DNA of 64,000 bases from DATGLG01 sp035294245 (GCA_035294245.1 DATGLG010000065.1:1-64000); one strand, 5' to 3'; shown: positions 8,431 to 18,229, counted from the first letter of the stretch. Notes: generated by a model not told the origin, from the sequence alone. Translations and numbers: made by a program.

Positions 8431-10812
8431 ATGACCATGGACGTCCGCGAAGCGCCGCATGATTGGAGCCTGAGGAAATTCGGCATCGGGCAGCCGGTGC
8501 CGCGGAGCGAGGACCCCTATCTGCTGCGCGGTGAAGGCCGTTATAGCGATGATATCAATCTGCCGGGCCAGGCTTTCGCCGTCATTGTGCGGAGTCGATA
8601 TGCCCACGGCAGGCTCCGCGGCATCGACGCCGCCGCAGCCCGGAACCTGCCGGGAGTCCTCGGCGTCTATACGGGCGCCGATCTTGCCGCCGCGGGATAT
8701 GGCTCGCTCAAATGCCTGCTGCCGGCGACGAATCACGACGGCACGCCGATGCACCAGCCGGCCTGGCCGGCCCTGGCGACAGATCGCGTACGCCATGTCG
8801 GAGACCCCGTGGCTTTCGTCGTCGCCGAATCTCTGGCGCAGGCGAAAGACGCGGCGGAAGCCGTCGAGGTCGACATCGAGCCGCTGCCCGCCGTGACCGA
8901 TGCCAAGGAGGCGGTGAAGCCTGGCGCGCCGCTTCTCTATGACGACGTGCCCAACAATGTTGCGGCCGATTTCCATTACGGCGACAGTGCCAAGGTCGAC
9001 GATGCCTTCGCCCGTGCCGCGCATGTGACGCGGCTCGAGCTCGTGAACAACCGCATCGTTGTCTGCGCCATGGAGCCGCGCTCGGCCGTGGCTAGCTACG
9101 ATGCCGCAGTGGATAAATGGACCCTCAATGTCGGCTGCCAGGGTGTCTTCGGCCTGCGGAACCAGCTCGCCAAGGAGATCCTCAGGGTGCCGACGGAGAA
9201 GGTGCGCGTGCTCACCGGCAATGTCGGCGGCTCCTTCGGCATGAAGGCGCAGCCCTTCCCCGAATATGTCTGCCTCTTCCATGCGGCGCGCGCGCTCGGC
9301 CGCCCGGTCAAATGGACCGACGAGCGCTCGGAGAGCTTTCTTTCCGACACCCAGGGCCGTGACCACGAATATATCGCGGAGCTAGCGCTCGATGCCGAGG
9401 GCCATTTCCTGGCCCTGCGTATCACCGGCTACGGCAATCTCGGCGCCCATCTCGCGGCGGTGTCGCCCCTGATGCCGACGATGAATGTCACGAAGAACGC
9501 GATCGGCGTCTACCGCACGCCTCTCATCGACGTCTCGACCAAGCTCGTCTTCACGAATACGGTGCCGATCAACGCTTATCGCGGCGCCGGCCGGCCCGAG
9601 GGCAATTACGTGATGGAGCGGCTGGTGGATGCGGCCGCTGCGGAGATGGGTATCGACAGGGTTGAGCTGCGCCGGCGCAATCACGTGCGTCCGGAAATGA
9701 TGCCCTACAAGACGCCCGCCGGCACGGTTTACGACAGCGGCGATTTCACGCGTCTTCTGGAGCGCGCCCTGGCGGCGGCCGATTGGGACGGCTTCGCGCG
9801 GCGCAAAGCGGAAAGTGCCGCCCGCGGCAAGCTGCGCGGCCGCGGCATCGGCAATTATCTTGAGGTGACGGCGCCGCCGATGAAGGAGATGGGCGGCATT
9901 CGCTTTGAGGCGAACGGAACGGTGACGATCATCACCGGGACGCTCGATTATGGCCAAGGCCATGCCTCGCCCTTTGCGCAGATTTTGAGCGACCGGCTCG
10001 GCGTCCCCTTCGAGCGCATCCGCCTACTCCAGGGCGATAGCGATGAACTCGTTGCCGGCGGCGGAACGGGTGGCTCGAAATCCGTGATGGCAAGCGGCTC
10101 GGCGATCGTCGAGGCGAGTCAAAAGGTGATCGAGCAAGGCCGGCGCATTGCCTCGGTCCTGTTCGAGGCTGCCGTTGCCGATATCGAGTTCGCGGATGGC
10201 CGCTTCACCGTCGTCGGCACCGACCGCACCATCGACATCATGGCGCTCGCAGAAAAGCTGCGCGACGGGCTGGTCCTGCCGTCGGACGTGCCGTCCAGCC
10301 TCGATGTCAAGCATGTCTTCGAGAGCGCGCCCTCCGCCTTCCCGAACGGCTGCCATGTCGCCGAGGTCGAGATCGATCCAGATACCGGGGTCGCCGAGGT
10401 CGTGAAATACACGATGGTCAATGATTTCGGCACCCTCATCAATCCCATGCTAGTCGAGGGCCAGCTCCATGGCGGGGTGGTGCAGGGCATCGGCCAGGCG
10501 CTCATGGAGCATGCCGTTTACGACGAAGAGGGCCAGCTCCTCACCGGCTCCTATATGGATTACGCCCTGCCACGCGCCCCAGACGTGCCAAGCTTCACCT
10601 TCATCGATCATCCGGTCCCGGCCAAGACGAATTTGCTGGGCGCCAAGGGCTGCGGCGAGGCCGGTTGCGCCGGCTCGCTGCCGGCCGTGATGAACGCCGT
10701 GGTCGATGCGCTCTCCGAATACGGTATTCGGCATCTCGACATGCCGGCCACCCCTCTCAAGATCTGGCGGCTCCTCCAGGCGGCGCGCGGAAACAGCGCC
10801 CTCAGCCGGTAA
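8431..10812 (+). CDS. CoxL-like molybdenum hydroxylase large subunit (form II)
   Basis: 793-residue xanthine dehydrogenase / CO dehydrogenase large-subunit family protein that binds the Mo-MCD cofactor. The AYRGAGR active-site loop (about 382-388) marks it as form II; form I CO dehydrogenases carry AYRCSFR, so true CO oxidation is unlikely. The catalytic Glu is in GCGEAGC near 743. The N-terminal motif GIGQPVPRSEDP is typical. Start may be ATG 8431 or ATG 8437; the latter has a better-spaced GGGA. The iron-sulfur (CoxS) and FAD (CoxM) subunit genes that normally accompany it are missing on both sides, so partners must be encoded elsewhere. Substrate unknown. Confidence 0.88.
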   Translation: MTMDVREAPHDWSLRKFGIGQPVPRSEDPYLLRGEGRYSDDINLPGQAFAVIVRSRYAHGRLRGIDAAAARNLPGVLGVYTGADLAAAGYGSLKCLLPATNHDGTPMHQPAWPALATDRVRHVGDPVAFVVAESLAQAKDAAEAVEVDIEPLPAVTDAKEAVKPGAPLLYDDVPNNVAADFHYGDSAKVDDAFARAAHVTRLELVNNRIVVCAMEPRSAVASYDAAVDKWTLNVGCQGVFGLRNQLAKEILRVPTEKVRVLTGNVGGSFGMKAQPFPEYVCLFHAARALGRPVKWTDERSESFLSDTQGRDHEYIAELALDAEGHFLALRITGYGNLGAHLAAVSPLMPTMNVTKNAIGVYRTPLIDVSTKLVFTNTVPINAYRGAGRPEGNYVMERLVDAAAAEMGIDRVELRRRNHVRPEMMPYKTPAGTVYDSGDFTRLLERALAAADWDGFARRKAESAARGKLRGRGIGNYLEVTAPPMKEMGGIRFEANGTVTIITGTLDYGQGHASPFAQILSDRLGVPFERIRLLQGDSDELVAGGGTGGSKSVMASGSAIVEASQKVIEQGRRIASVLFEAAVADIEFADGRFTVVGTDRTIDIMALAEKLRDGLVLPSDVPSSLDVKHVFESAPSAFPNGCHVAEVEIDPDTGVAEVVKYTMVNDFGTLINPMLVEGQLHGGVVQGIGQALMEHAVYDEEGQLLTGSYMDYALPRAPDVPSFTFIDHPVPAKTNLLGAKGCGEAGCAGSLPAVMNAVVDALSEYGIRHLDMPATPLKIWRLLQAARGNSALSR

Positions 10813-10908
10813 GCCGCCAGACTGGTGTGGACGCCTCGAGGTGGATGGGATAGCGTTGCGCCGCAATTAGGGGCGATCTGCCTCACAGTTTCGGCTTTGC
10901 CCAGCGCG

Positions 10909-12042
10909 ATGTCCAATCGTCAACCCGCCGCCATGCCGTTCATCGATCTTCAGGCGCAACGCCGCCGGCTTGCTGCGGCAATCGATATGGCTGTCCAGCG
11001 GGTGCTCGATCATGGCCAATTCATCATGGGGCCGGAGGTCGCGGCTTTGGAGGCGAAGCTCGCCGAATTCGCCGGCTGCAAGCATTGCATCACCTGCGCA
11101 AACGGCACCGACGCCTTGGCACTGGCGATTCGCGCCAAGGATATCGGTCCCGGCGACGCCGTCTTCATCCCGTCCTTCACCTATGTCGCTGCGGCCGAGG
11201 CAGCGGTGTGGGCAGGAGCTACGCCGGTTCTCATCGATGTGCGGCCTGACACCTTCAACATGGACGCAGCCAGCCTCGAGGCGGCGATCCCAGCCGCGAT
11301 CGCGCTCGGCCTCAAGCCGCGCGCCGTGATCCCGGTGGATCTCTTCGGTCAGCCCGCCGATTACGAGGCAATCGCCACCGTGGCGGGGCGACACGGGCTC
11401 CTCGTCATCGCAGACGGCGCCCAGAGCTTCGGTGCGACCCTACACGGCAAGCGCGTCGGCAGATTGGCCGAGATCACGACGACGAGCTTCTTCCCCGCCA
11501 AGCCGCTCGGCTGCTACGGGGATGGCGGCGCCATCTTTACCGATGACGACGAGCTTGCCCGGCTTTTGCGCAGCCTGCGCACCCACGGCCAAGGAAACCA
11601 CAAATACGATCATGTGCGCATTGGCGTGAATAGCCGACTGGATACGCTCCAAGCGGCATTTTTGATCGAGAAGCTCACGATCTTCGCCGACGAGCTTGTG
11701 CGTCGGCAGGAGATCGCGGAGCGTTACCGCACCGGACTTGGAAACCTCGTGACGGTGCCGCGCCTCATTCCCGGCGCGACCTCGTCCTGGGCCCAATACA
11801 CCCTCGTGCTCGAGGACCGGGATCGGATTGCCGTGGCCTTGAAGGCGGCAGGCATCCCCACCGTGGTTTACTATCCTATTCCCGCCCATCGCCAGGCCGC
11901 CTACCATTCCTTCCCGACGGCCCCCGGGGGCGCGCCCGTATCCGAGCGGCTGGCCGGCGAGGTATTGAGCCTGCCGATGCATGCCTATCTCGATACCGCG
12001 ACCCAGGACCGGATCATCGAGGCGGTACGAGCTGCATTGTAG
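10909..12042 (+). CDS. wbpE: WbpE-like UDP-sugar 3-aminotransferase
   Basis: DegT/DnrJ/EryC1/StrS PLP aminotransferase closely resembling WbpE, which aminates UDP-2-acetamido-2-deoxy-3-oxo-glucuronate. The PLP Lys is K198 in FFPAKPLGCYGDGG; other family blocks are FIDLQAQ at the start, CITCANGTDAL, GVNSRLDTLQAA and YYPIPAHRQ. ATG 10909 is used; ATG 10933 (MPFIDLQAQ) is an alternative and neither has a clear ribosome-binding site. It leads a run with the following epimerase (9-bp gap) and a second aminotransferase. Matching wbpB, wbpD and wbpI homologues occur 7-19 kb away on the opposite strand. Confidence 0.85.
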   Translation: MSNRQPAAMPFIDLQAQRRRLAAAIDMAVQRVLDHGQFIMGPEVAALEAKLAEFAGCKHCITCANGTDALALAIRAKDIGPGDAVFIPSFTYVAAAEAAVWAGATPVLIDVRPDTFNMDAASLEAAIPAAIALGLKPRAVIPVDLFGQPADYEAIATVAGRHGLLVIADGAQSFGATLHGKRVGRLAEITTTSFFPAKPLGCYGDGGAIFTDDDELARLLRSLRTHGQGNHKYDHVRIGVNSRLDTLQAAFLIEKLTIFADELVRRQEIAERYRTGLGNLVTVPRLIPGATSSWAQYTLVLEDRDRIAVALKAAGIPTVVYYPIPAHRQAAYHSFPTAPGGAPVSERLAGEVLSLPMHAYLDTATQDRIIEAVRAAL

Positions 12043-12051
12043 AAACGCGCC

Positions 12052-13044
12052 ATGGATATTCGCGGCAAGAAACTCGTCCTGATCGGCGGCGCCGGATTGA
12101 TCGGCTCCCATACCCTCGATCTCCTGGTCAAGGAGGATGTGGGCGAGATTCTGGTCTACGACAATTTCGTCCGCGGGACGCACGAAAACATTGCCGCCGC
12201 ACTTCGCGATCCGCGCGTCAAGGTCTTCGAGATCGGCGGCGACATCTGCCAGACGGACATCCTGAACGCGGCCCTCAAGGGGGCGGACGGGGTCTTCCAT
12301 TTCGCCGCCTTATGGCTGCTGCAATGCTATGACTTTCCGCGCGCCGCTTTCGATGTGAATATCCGTGGCACCTTCAACGTCCTCGAAGCCTGCGCCGCCC
12401 AGGGGGTCAAGCGACTGGTCTATTCCTCGTCCGCCTCCGTCTATGGCGATGCCGTCGAGGAGCCGATGACCGAGGATCACCCCTTCAACAACACCAACTT
12501 CTACGGCGCGACCAAGATCGCGGGCGAGGCCATGGCTCGCGCCTTTCATCACCGCTACATGCTGCCCTTCGTCGGCCTGCGCTATATGAACGTCTACGGT
12601 CCGCGACAGGATTATCGCGGCGCCTACATCGCCGTCATCATGAAGATGCTCGACGCCATCGATCGCGGCGAGCCGCTCACCGTCTATGGCGACGGCAGCC
12701 AGGCCTATGACTTCGTCTATGTCACCGATTGCGGTGCAGCGAATATCTGCGCGATGAAGGCGGATACGGTCGATCGCTTCTACAATGTCGGCACCGGCCG
12801 ACGCACGACCATCAAGGAGCTGGCGGAGACCGTCATTCGCATCACCCGGACCAACCAAAGCATCCGTTATGAGCCGGCGGGGCTCACCTTCGTCAAGAAC
12901 CGCATCGGCTCACCCAGGCGGGCCCAGGCCGAGATCGGGTTCTCTGCGCGGGTCGGATTGGAGGAAGGGTTGCGGGAGCTCGTGCGCTGGCGCGACGGCC
13001 ACAAGGCCGAGGTGGACATGCGCCGGCGCAAGATGGCCTCGTGA
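12052..13044 (+). CDS. NAD-dependent nucleotide-sugar epimerase/dehydratase
   Basis: 330-residue extended short-chain dehydrogenase. NAD-binding GGAGLIGS is at 12-19, SSSASVYG carries the catalytic Ser, and Y151-x3-K155 (YGATK) completes the triad; YMNVYGPRQ follows. Family members interconvert or dehydrate UDP/GDP-sugars; the specific substrate cannot be read. An RRRKMAS tail ends the protein. Its stop overlaps the GTG of the next aminotransferase by 4 bp, indicating translational coupling, and it sits 9 bp after the WbpE-like gene. Confidence 0.85.
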   Translation: MDIRGKKLVLIGGAGLIGSHTLDLLVKEDVGEILVYDNFVRGTHENIAAALRDPRVKVFEIGGDICQTDILNAALKGADGVFHFAALWLLQCYDFPRAAFDVNIRGTFNVLEACAAQGVKRLVYSSSASVYGDAVEEPMTEDHPFNNTNFYGATKIAGEAMARAFHHRYMLPFVGLRYMNVYGPRQDYRGAYIAVIMKMLDAIDRGEPLTVYGDGSQAYDFVYVTDCGAANICAMKADTVDRFYNVGTGRRTTIKELAETVIRITRTNQSIRYEPAGLTFVKNRIGSPRRAQAEIGFSARVGLEEGLRELVRWRDGHKAEVDMRRRKMAS

Positions 13045-14186
13045 CCCCGCCGCGGCGCATACAGATCGCCCTCCCGAGCATGGGCGAGGAGGAATGGCAG
13101 GCGCTGCGCGAGCCGATCGAGACCGGCTGGCTGACACAGGGCCCCAAGGTCGCGGCTTTCGAAAAGGCCTTCGCCGAGCGGCATCGGGTGCGCCATGCAT
13201 TCGCCTGCACCTCCTGCACGACAGGGCTCCATCTGGCGCTCGCGGCCCTCGGCATCGGGCCCGGCGACGAGGTCGTGGTCCCCGCCTTCACCTGGGTCGC
13301 AACAGCGAATGTCGTCGTCTATTGCGGCGGCACGCCCGTCTTCGCCGATGTCGATCGCACGAGCTTCAACGTCACCGCCGAGGAGATCGGCCGGCGGATC
13401 ACGCCGCGTACGAAGGCGATCATTGTCGTCCATCTCTTCGGTCTCTGCGCGGATATGGATGAAATTCGCGCTGTCGTGCCGCCGGGCGTCGACATCGTCG
13501 AAGACGGCGCTTGCGCTGCGGGAGGGAGCTACAAGGGCATCCCCGCCGGCGGCCTCGGCACCGTCGCCGCCTTCTCCTTCCACCCCCGAAAATCCGTCAC
13601 CACGGGTGAAGGCGGCATGGTGACGACGAATGACGACGCGCTGGCCGAGCGCATCGGCATGCTACGCAATCACGGCGGCTCGATCCCCGAAGAGGTGCGC
13701 CATCATGGGCCCAAGCCCTACCTGCTGCCGGAATTCAATCTGCTCGGCTTCAATTACCGAATGACCGACCTGCAGGGTGCGCTGGGGCTGGTCCAGCTCG
13801 GCAAGCTCGACGGCTTCATCGCCGAGCGCGAGCGTGCCGCCGCCTATTATCGCGAGCATCTTTCGGACCTGCCCTGGCTGCGCACGCCCGTGCCGCCCAA
13901 TAGCGGCCAGCATGCCTGGCAGTCATATGTCACTTATGTCGATCCGGCAACGGCGCCGCTGTCGCGCGACGCGATCATGGAGCGGCTGCAGCAGAAAGGC
14001 GTTTCGACTCGCCCCGGCACCCATGCCGTGCACATGCTGGGCTATTACAGGGAGCGCTACGGCTTACGGCCGGAGGATTATCCCGGCGCGCGTGATTGCG
14101 ACCGCAATACCATGGCGATCCCGCTCCATAACAAGATGACCGCCGATGACTATGCCTATGTCGTCGACTGCCTCCACCGACTCTGA
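13041..14186 (+). CDS. DegT/DnrJ-family sugar aminotransferase
   Basis: 381-residue PLP aminotransferase of the perosamine/bacillosamine synthase type. The PLP Lys is K184 in SFHPRKSVTTGEGGM, with ACTSCTTGLHLAL and PAFTWVATANVV upstream, and FNYRMTDLQGALG downstream. It probably converts a keto-sugar nucleotide made by the preceding epimerase/dehydratase into an amino sugar. The GTG start is inside a GTGA overlap with that gene. It is a paralogue of the WbpE-like enzyme 2 kb upstream but of a different subgroup, so two amino sugars, or two positions on one sugar, may be made. Confidence 0.87.
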   Translation: MTPPRRIQIALPSMGEEEWQALREPIETGWLTQGPKVAAFEKAFAERHRVRHAFACTSCTTGLHLALAALGIGPGDEVVVPAFTWVATANVVVYCGGTPVFADVDRTSFNVTAEEIGRRITPRTKAIIVVHLFGLCADMDEIRAVVPPGVDIVEDGACAAGGSYKGIPAGGLGTVAAFSFHPRKSVTTGEGGMVTTNDDALAERIGMLRNHGGSIPEEVRHHGPKPYLLPEFNLLGFNYRMTDLQGALGLVQLGKLDGFIAERERAAAYYREHLSDLPWLRTPVPPNSGQHAWQSYVTYVDPATAPLSRDAIMERLQQKGVSTRPGTHAVHMLGYYRERYGLRPEDYPGARDCDRNTMAIPLHNKMTADDYAYVVDCLHRL

Positions 14187-15176
14187 GGCGGGTTGGCTGG
14201 CACAATTGCTCGAACCCGAGCCGGAGGATGGCAAAGCCATCATCTTCCGAGGACAGAAATTCATCGCGCGCGACGGCATCTATCGTGCCGAGGCGTTGCT
14301 TTCAGCCGCCCAGGCGCAAACAAGCGAGGCCTTCGGCTTCAAGTGGCACCAGCGCGATACCTTCGAGTCCGAGGCAAGCTTACGGGCGATGCGGGAGTGG
14401 CTCCGGGAACGTTACGGCGATGTAGCAACCTGGTTGCCGGAACACGGGGAGCGGCCGATCCTGCTCGACGCTGGTTGTGGTGCGGCGATGTCGGCCATCG
14501 AGCTCTTCGGGCCGCTCCTCAAGCGGACGAGCTATTTGGGCGTCGATGTGCCGTGGAAATCGCACAGAAACGCTTTGCGGAACGAGGTCTTTCGGGGGCT
14601 TTCCTGCAAGCGGATATCATGAATCTGCCGCTGCCCGCGCAATCCGTCGATCTGATATTTTCCGAGGGCGTCCTCCATCATACCGATTCCACGGAGCGCG
14701 CGCTCAAGTCGCTTGCGCGGCTTCTCAAGCCCGGGGGACGTTTTCTCTTCTATGTTTATCGCAAGAAGGGGCCCATTCGCGAATTCACGGACGACTATAT
14801 CCGCGACAAGCTTCAGGCTATGACGCCGCGCGAGGCGTGGGACGCGCTGATCCCGTTGACAAAGCTGGGAAAGACGCTCGGTGCGCTCGATATCGAGATC
14901 GATGTTCCCGAAAAGATTGACCTATTGGAGATCCCTGCTGGTCGGATCAATCTCCAACGCCTGTTTTATTGGCATGTCTTCAAGGCGTTCTACCGATCAG
15001 ACATGAGTCTCGATGAGCTCAACCACATCAATTTCGACTGGTATGCGCCACGCAATGCTCACCGGCAAAGACCCGAAGAGGTGCGACGCTGGTGTCGCGA
15101 TGCTGGTCTCGCGATCGAGCGCGAAATCGTCGAATTGGCTGGAATTACCGTGATCGCGCGCAAGGACGGACGGTAG
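14158..15176 (+). pseudogene. Class I SAM methyltransferase broken by a -1 frameshift
   Basis: Two overlapping frames join into one methyltransferase. The first supplies the SAM-binding LLDAGCGAAMSA and stops at 14622 after running out of homology; the second supplies AVEIAQKRFAERGLSGAFLQADIM, IFSEGVLHHTDS and RLLKPGGRFLFYVY through 15176. They meet at 14550, where GATGTGCCGTGG would restore GVDVAVEIAQ if one G were added after GTG. The joined protein is about 339 residues from ATG 14158. Either a real mutation or a sequencing error explains this. It overlaps the aminotransferase stop and lies 5 bp before asnB, so it belonged to the sugar operon. The long C-terminal region after the fold is unassigned. 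Confidence 0.8.
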
Positions 15177-15181
15177 CACCG

Positions 15182-17134
15182 ATGTGCGGAATCGCAGGCA
15201 TTCTCAACCTCGACGGGGCCCCGGCGGAAGCCGTCATTCTCCAAGACATGGCGGCGGCGATCCGCCATCGCGGCCCCGACAGCGAGGGATTCTACGTCGA
15301 CGGCGCCCTCGGCTTCGGGCATCGCCGCCTCGCCATCATCGATCTAAGCCCCGCCGGCCATCAGCCCATGGCAACGGCCGACGGGCGCTTCGTGATCAAT
15401 TACAACGGCGAGGTCTATAACTTTCAGGAGCTGCGGGTCGAGCTCGAGGCGCGCGGCCATCGCTTTCGCTCACGCTCCGATACGGAAGTTCTGCTCGAAG
15501 CCTGGGCCGCATGGGGCCCGGGAGCGCTATCGCGGTTCAACGGCATGTTCGCCTTCGCGCTTTATGACCGCAAGGAGCGGCGGCTCTTCCTCGCGCGCGA
15601 CCGCTACGGCATCAAGCCGCTTTATTATGTGCTCTGCGGCGACACTCTCCTCTTCGCTTCCGAGATCAAGGCCTTCCTGCGCCACCCGGATTTCCGCGCC
15701 GCGCTTGATCCCAAAGCCCTCGTCGAATATCTCACCTTCCAGAATTTCCTGACCGAGCGCACCCTTTTTCAGGGCGTCAACCTCCTTCCTGCCGGCTGCG
15801 CCCTCGAGATCGGCGCGCAGGTCGCAGCGCCCGGACGGCTTTCCCGTTATTGGGATTTCCGCTTCGCCGAAGCAGCGCAAGGCGACCGTCCTGCTTTGGT
15901 CGAGGAGCTCGACCGCTTGTTTCGGCAGGCCGTGAGCCGCCAGCTCGTGAGCGATGTGCCGGTGAGCGCCTATCTGAGCGGCGGCATGGACACCGGCTCC
16001 ATTACCGCCCTTGCCGCGCGGCAGCTCCCCCATCTACAGAGCTTCACCATCGGTTTCGATCTCTCCTCGGCTTCCGGCCTCGAGCTCGCCTTCGACGAGC
16101 GCGCGCAAGCCGAGCGGCTCTCCTATCTCTTCGGCACCGAGCATTACGAGATGGTGCTCAAGGCCGGCGATATGGAGCGTTGTCTCGCCGACGTCATCTG
16201 GCATATGGAGGAGCCGCGCGTCGGCCAGAGCTATCCGAACTACTACGCCGCGAAACTTGCCGGCAAATTCGGCAAGGTCGTACTGTCCGGCACCGGCGGC
16301 GACGAGCTCTTCGGGGGCTATCCGTGGCGCTATTACCGGGCCGCGGTGAATGTCGATTTCGACGACTACGTCTCGAAATACTACGCCTTCTGGCAGCGAC
16401 TTCTTCCGGTGGAGGCTGCGGAGCGGGTCTTTGCACCTCTCGGCGTGGAGGGGCGCGTCGACACCGAGGCCCTGTTCCGACAGGTCTTCGTCAGCCACGA
16501 GCAGGAGCTGAGCCGGCCCGAGGACTACATCAACCACTCCCTCTATTTCGAGGCCAAGACCTTTCTGCACGGCCTCCTCGTGGTCGAGGACAAGCTCAGC
16601 ATGGCGCATTCGCTCGAGACGCGGGTGCCCTTTCTCGACAACGATCTCGTCGATTTCGCGCAAGCCGTGCCGATCCGGTTCAAGCTCGGCAATCTCGGCG
16701 AGGTCGTCCGCTTCAACGAGAACGAGCCGGGATCGAAGACCGCCAAGTATTTCGAGAAGACCCGCGATGGAAAGCTCATCCTGCGCGAAGCCATGCGCCG
16801 CCACATTCCGGCCGAGTATACGGGTGCCATCAAGCAAGGCTTCTCGGCACCTGATGCGAGCTGGTACAGGGGCGAGAGCATCGATTACGTGCGCGAGAAG
16901 CTGCTGCTGCGCCAGGCCCGCATCTACGATTTCGTCGACCGTGACGTGATCCGCGGCCTTGTGAGCGAGCATCTCGAGGGGCGGCAGAACCGGCGGCTTC
17001 TCATCTGGTCGCTGCTCTGTCTTGAGCAGTGGTGCGCTCAATTCCTCGACGGCGCGGGCGGCTCCCCGGCCAAGGGGCTGGCTTCCCGGGGAGAGCGGGC
17101 CGCGCCGGCCATCCCCGCCGTAAGCTGGCCTTAA
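15182..17134 (+). CDS. asnB: AsnB-like glutamine amidotransferase (sugar cluster copy 1)
   Basis: 650-residue glutamine-hydrolysing asparagine synthetase family protein. Cys2 after the initiator Met is the N-terminal nucleophile (MCGIAG), followed by RHRGPDS and NYNGEVYN of the class II glutaminase. The synthetase PP-loop is at S266 and reads SGGMDTGS rather than the usual SGGLDSS; LSGTGGDELFGGYPWRYYR follows. Start 15182 is fixed by the required N-terminal Cys. In polysaccharide loci such enzymes amidate uronic-acid carboxyls (WbpS of Pseudomonas is the known case), which fits this context better than asparagine synthesis. The altered PP-loop and diverged middle support a non-asparagine substrate. 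Confidence 0.88.
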   Translation: MCGIAGILNLDGAPAEAVILQDMAAAIRHRGPDSEGFYVDGALGFGHRRLAIIDLSPAGHQPMATADGRFVINYNGEVYNFQELRVELEARGHRFRSRSDTEVLLEAWAAWGPGALSRFNGMFAFALYDRKERRLFLARDRYGIKPLYYVLCGDTLLFASEIKAFLRHPDFRAALDPKALVEYLTFQNFLTERTLFQGVNLLPAGCALEIGAQVAAPGRLSRYWDFRFAEAAQGDRPALVEELDRLFRQAVSRQLVSDVPVSAYLSGGMDTGSITALAARQLPHLQSFTIGFDLSSASGLELAFDERAQAERLSYLFGTEHYEMVLKAGDMERCLADVIWHMEEPRVGQSYPNYYAAKLAGKFGKVVLSGTGGDELFGGYPWRYYRAAVNVDFDDYVSKYYAFWQRLLPVEAAERVFAPLGVEGRVDTEALFRQVFVSHEQELSRPEDYINHSLYFEAKTFLHGLLVVEDKLSMAHSLETRVPFLDNDLVDFAQAVPIRFKLGNLGEVVRFNENEPGSKTAKYFEKTRDGKLILREAMRRHIPAEYTGAIKQGFSAPDASWYRGESIDYVREKLLLRQARIYDFVDRDVIRGLVSEHLEGRQNRRLLIWSLLCLEQWCAQFLDGAGGSPAKGLASRGERAAPAIPAVSWP

Positions 17135-17161
17135 CTCTCGGCGCGGACTATATTCCCCGCC

Positions 17162-18229
17162 ATGAGTGTTCAGAGCAAATTGCGGACCCTATCGAAGCTC
17201 GTCGCGCGCCGGCCGCGAGGCTGGCAGTCGCTCGTGTACAACACGGCGATGGCGCGGGCGCGTCGTGTCGGGCCGCTGATGCGCCCGGTGCACGTCTCGA
17301 TCGAGCCGACTAATGCCTGCAATGCCCGTTGCCCGATTTGCGAGACCGGGAATCAATCGATGGAGCGGCGCACCGGCATGCTCGACTTCACCGCCTATAA
17401 GCGCCTCATCGACGATATCTGGCCGACGACCGCGAACCTGCTCTTCTATTACATGGGCGAGCCATTCCTGAACCGGCACGCCTACGACATGATTCGCTAC
17501 GCCCGGGAGCGTGGCATCGCCGTCGAGACCTGCACCAATGGCGACCTCGTCGACGCCAAGGGCGTCATCTATTCGGATATCAACAAGATCAGCTTTCAGA
17601 TCGGCGGGATGGACAACAAGACGCATCAGATTTACCGGGTGCGCAGCGACCTCGCCAAGGTGCGCAAGAATCTCTATGCCCTGGTGGAGGAACGGCGGCG
17701 GCATCCGGAATCCAACGTGCAGATCGAAGTCGGTTTCATCGTGATGCGCCATAACGAGCATCAGGTGGGGGATTTCCTGCGCTGGACCGCAGAGCTCGGC
17801 GTCCAGGCCAACGTCATCGATCCCTGCGTGCGCAGCGTCCTCGAGGGCCATGCCTTCCTGCCGCGCGATCGGAAGTACTGGTTCTACGACGAGGAAGCCT
17901 TTGAGCGCGGCGTTCTCAAGCCCAAAGTTGTGCCCGACAACGAATGCGGCTGGATCTGGAACTCGATCCAGCTCAATTGGAACGGTGACGCGGTTCCCTG
18001 CTGCCGCGATCCGAACGGCCATCATGTCTTCGGCAATGTCTTCGAGAAGGGGCTTGGCGCCGTGTTCAACGGCGAGAAGGCGCGCGCCTTCCGCCGCCAA
18101 GTCCTGACGGCGCAGGGCGACATCGACATCTGCCGGCTCTGCTCGGGCTACGGCTTGCCGAATCCGCAAGCCGTGCTGCCGGTGCGCATCGCTGCGCGCG
18201 CAACGGCGCCGGCTCGTGCCGCCGAGTGA
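17162..18229 (+). CDS. Radical SAM protein with SPASM-type C-terminus
   Basis: 355 residues. The radical SAM [4Fe-4S] motif is C53-x3-C57-x2-C60 (CNARCPIC), preceded by IEPTNACN. The C-terminal segment has Cys clusters in NECGWIWN, AVPCCRDPNG and DICRLCSGYG, typical of SPASM auxiliary-cluster domains. A basic, possibly membrane-associating N-terminus precedes the barrel. It is 27 bp after asnB on the same strand, so it likely acts on the same saccharide or its carrier, for example deoxygenation, epimerisation or methylation support. The product cannot be predicted from sequence. There is no peptide-precursor gene nearby that would suggest RiPP maturation. Confidence 0.85.
   Translation: MSVQSKLRTLSKLVARRPRGWQSLVYNTAMARARRVGPLMRPVHVSIEPTNACNARCPICETGNQSMERRTGMLDFTAYKRLIDDIWPTTANLLFYYMGEPFLNRHAYDMIRYARERGIAVETCTNGDLVDAKGVIYSDINKISFQIGGMDNKTHQIYRVRSDLAKVRKNLYALVEERRRHPESNVQIEVGFIVMRHNEHQVGDFLRWTAELGVQANVIDPCVRSVLEGHAFLPRDRKYWFYDEEAFERGVLKPKVVPDNECGWIWNSIQLNWNGDAVPCCRDPNGHHVFGNVFEKGLGAVFNGEKARAFRRQVLTAQGDIDICRLCSGYGLPNPQAVLPVRIAARATAPARAAE

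Noticed and set aside
14193..14550. Upstream part of the second methyltransferase frame as a separate gene
   Set aside because: Arg-rich nonsense until the frame meets the methyltransferase homology at 14550; better read as one frameshifted gene.
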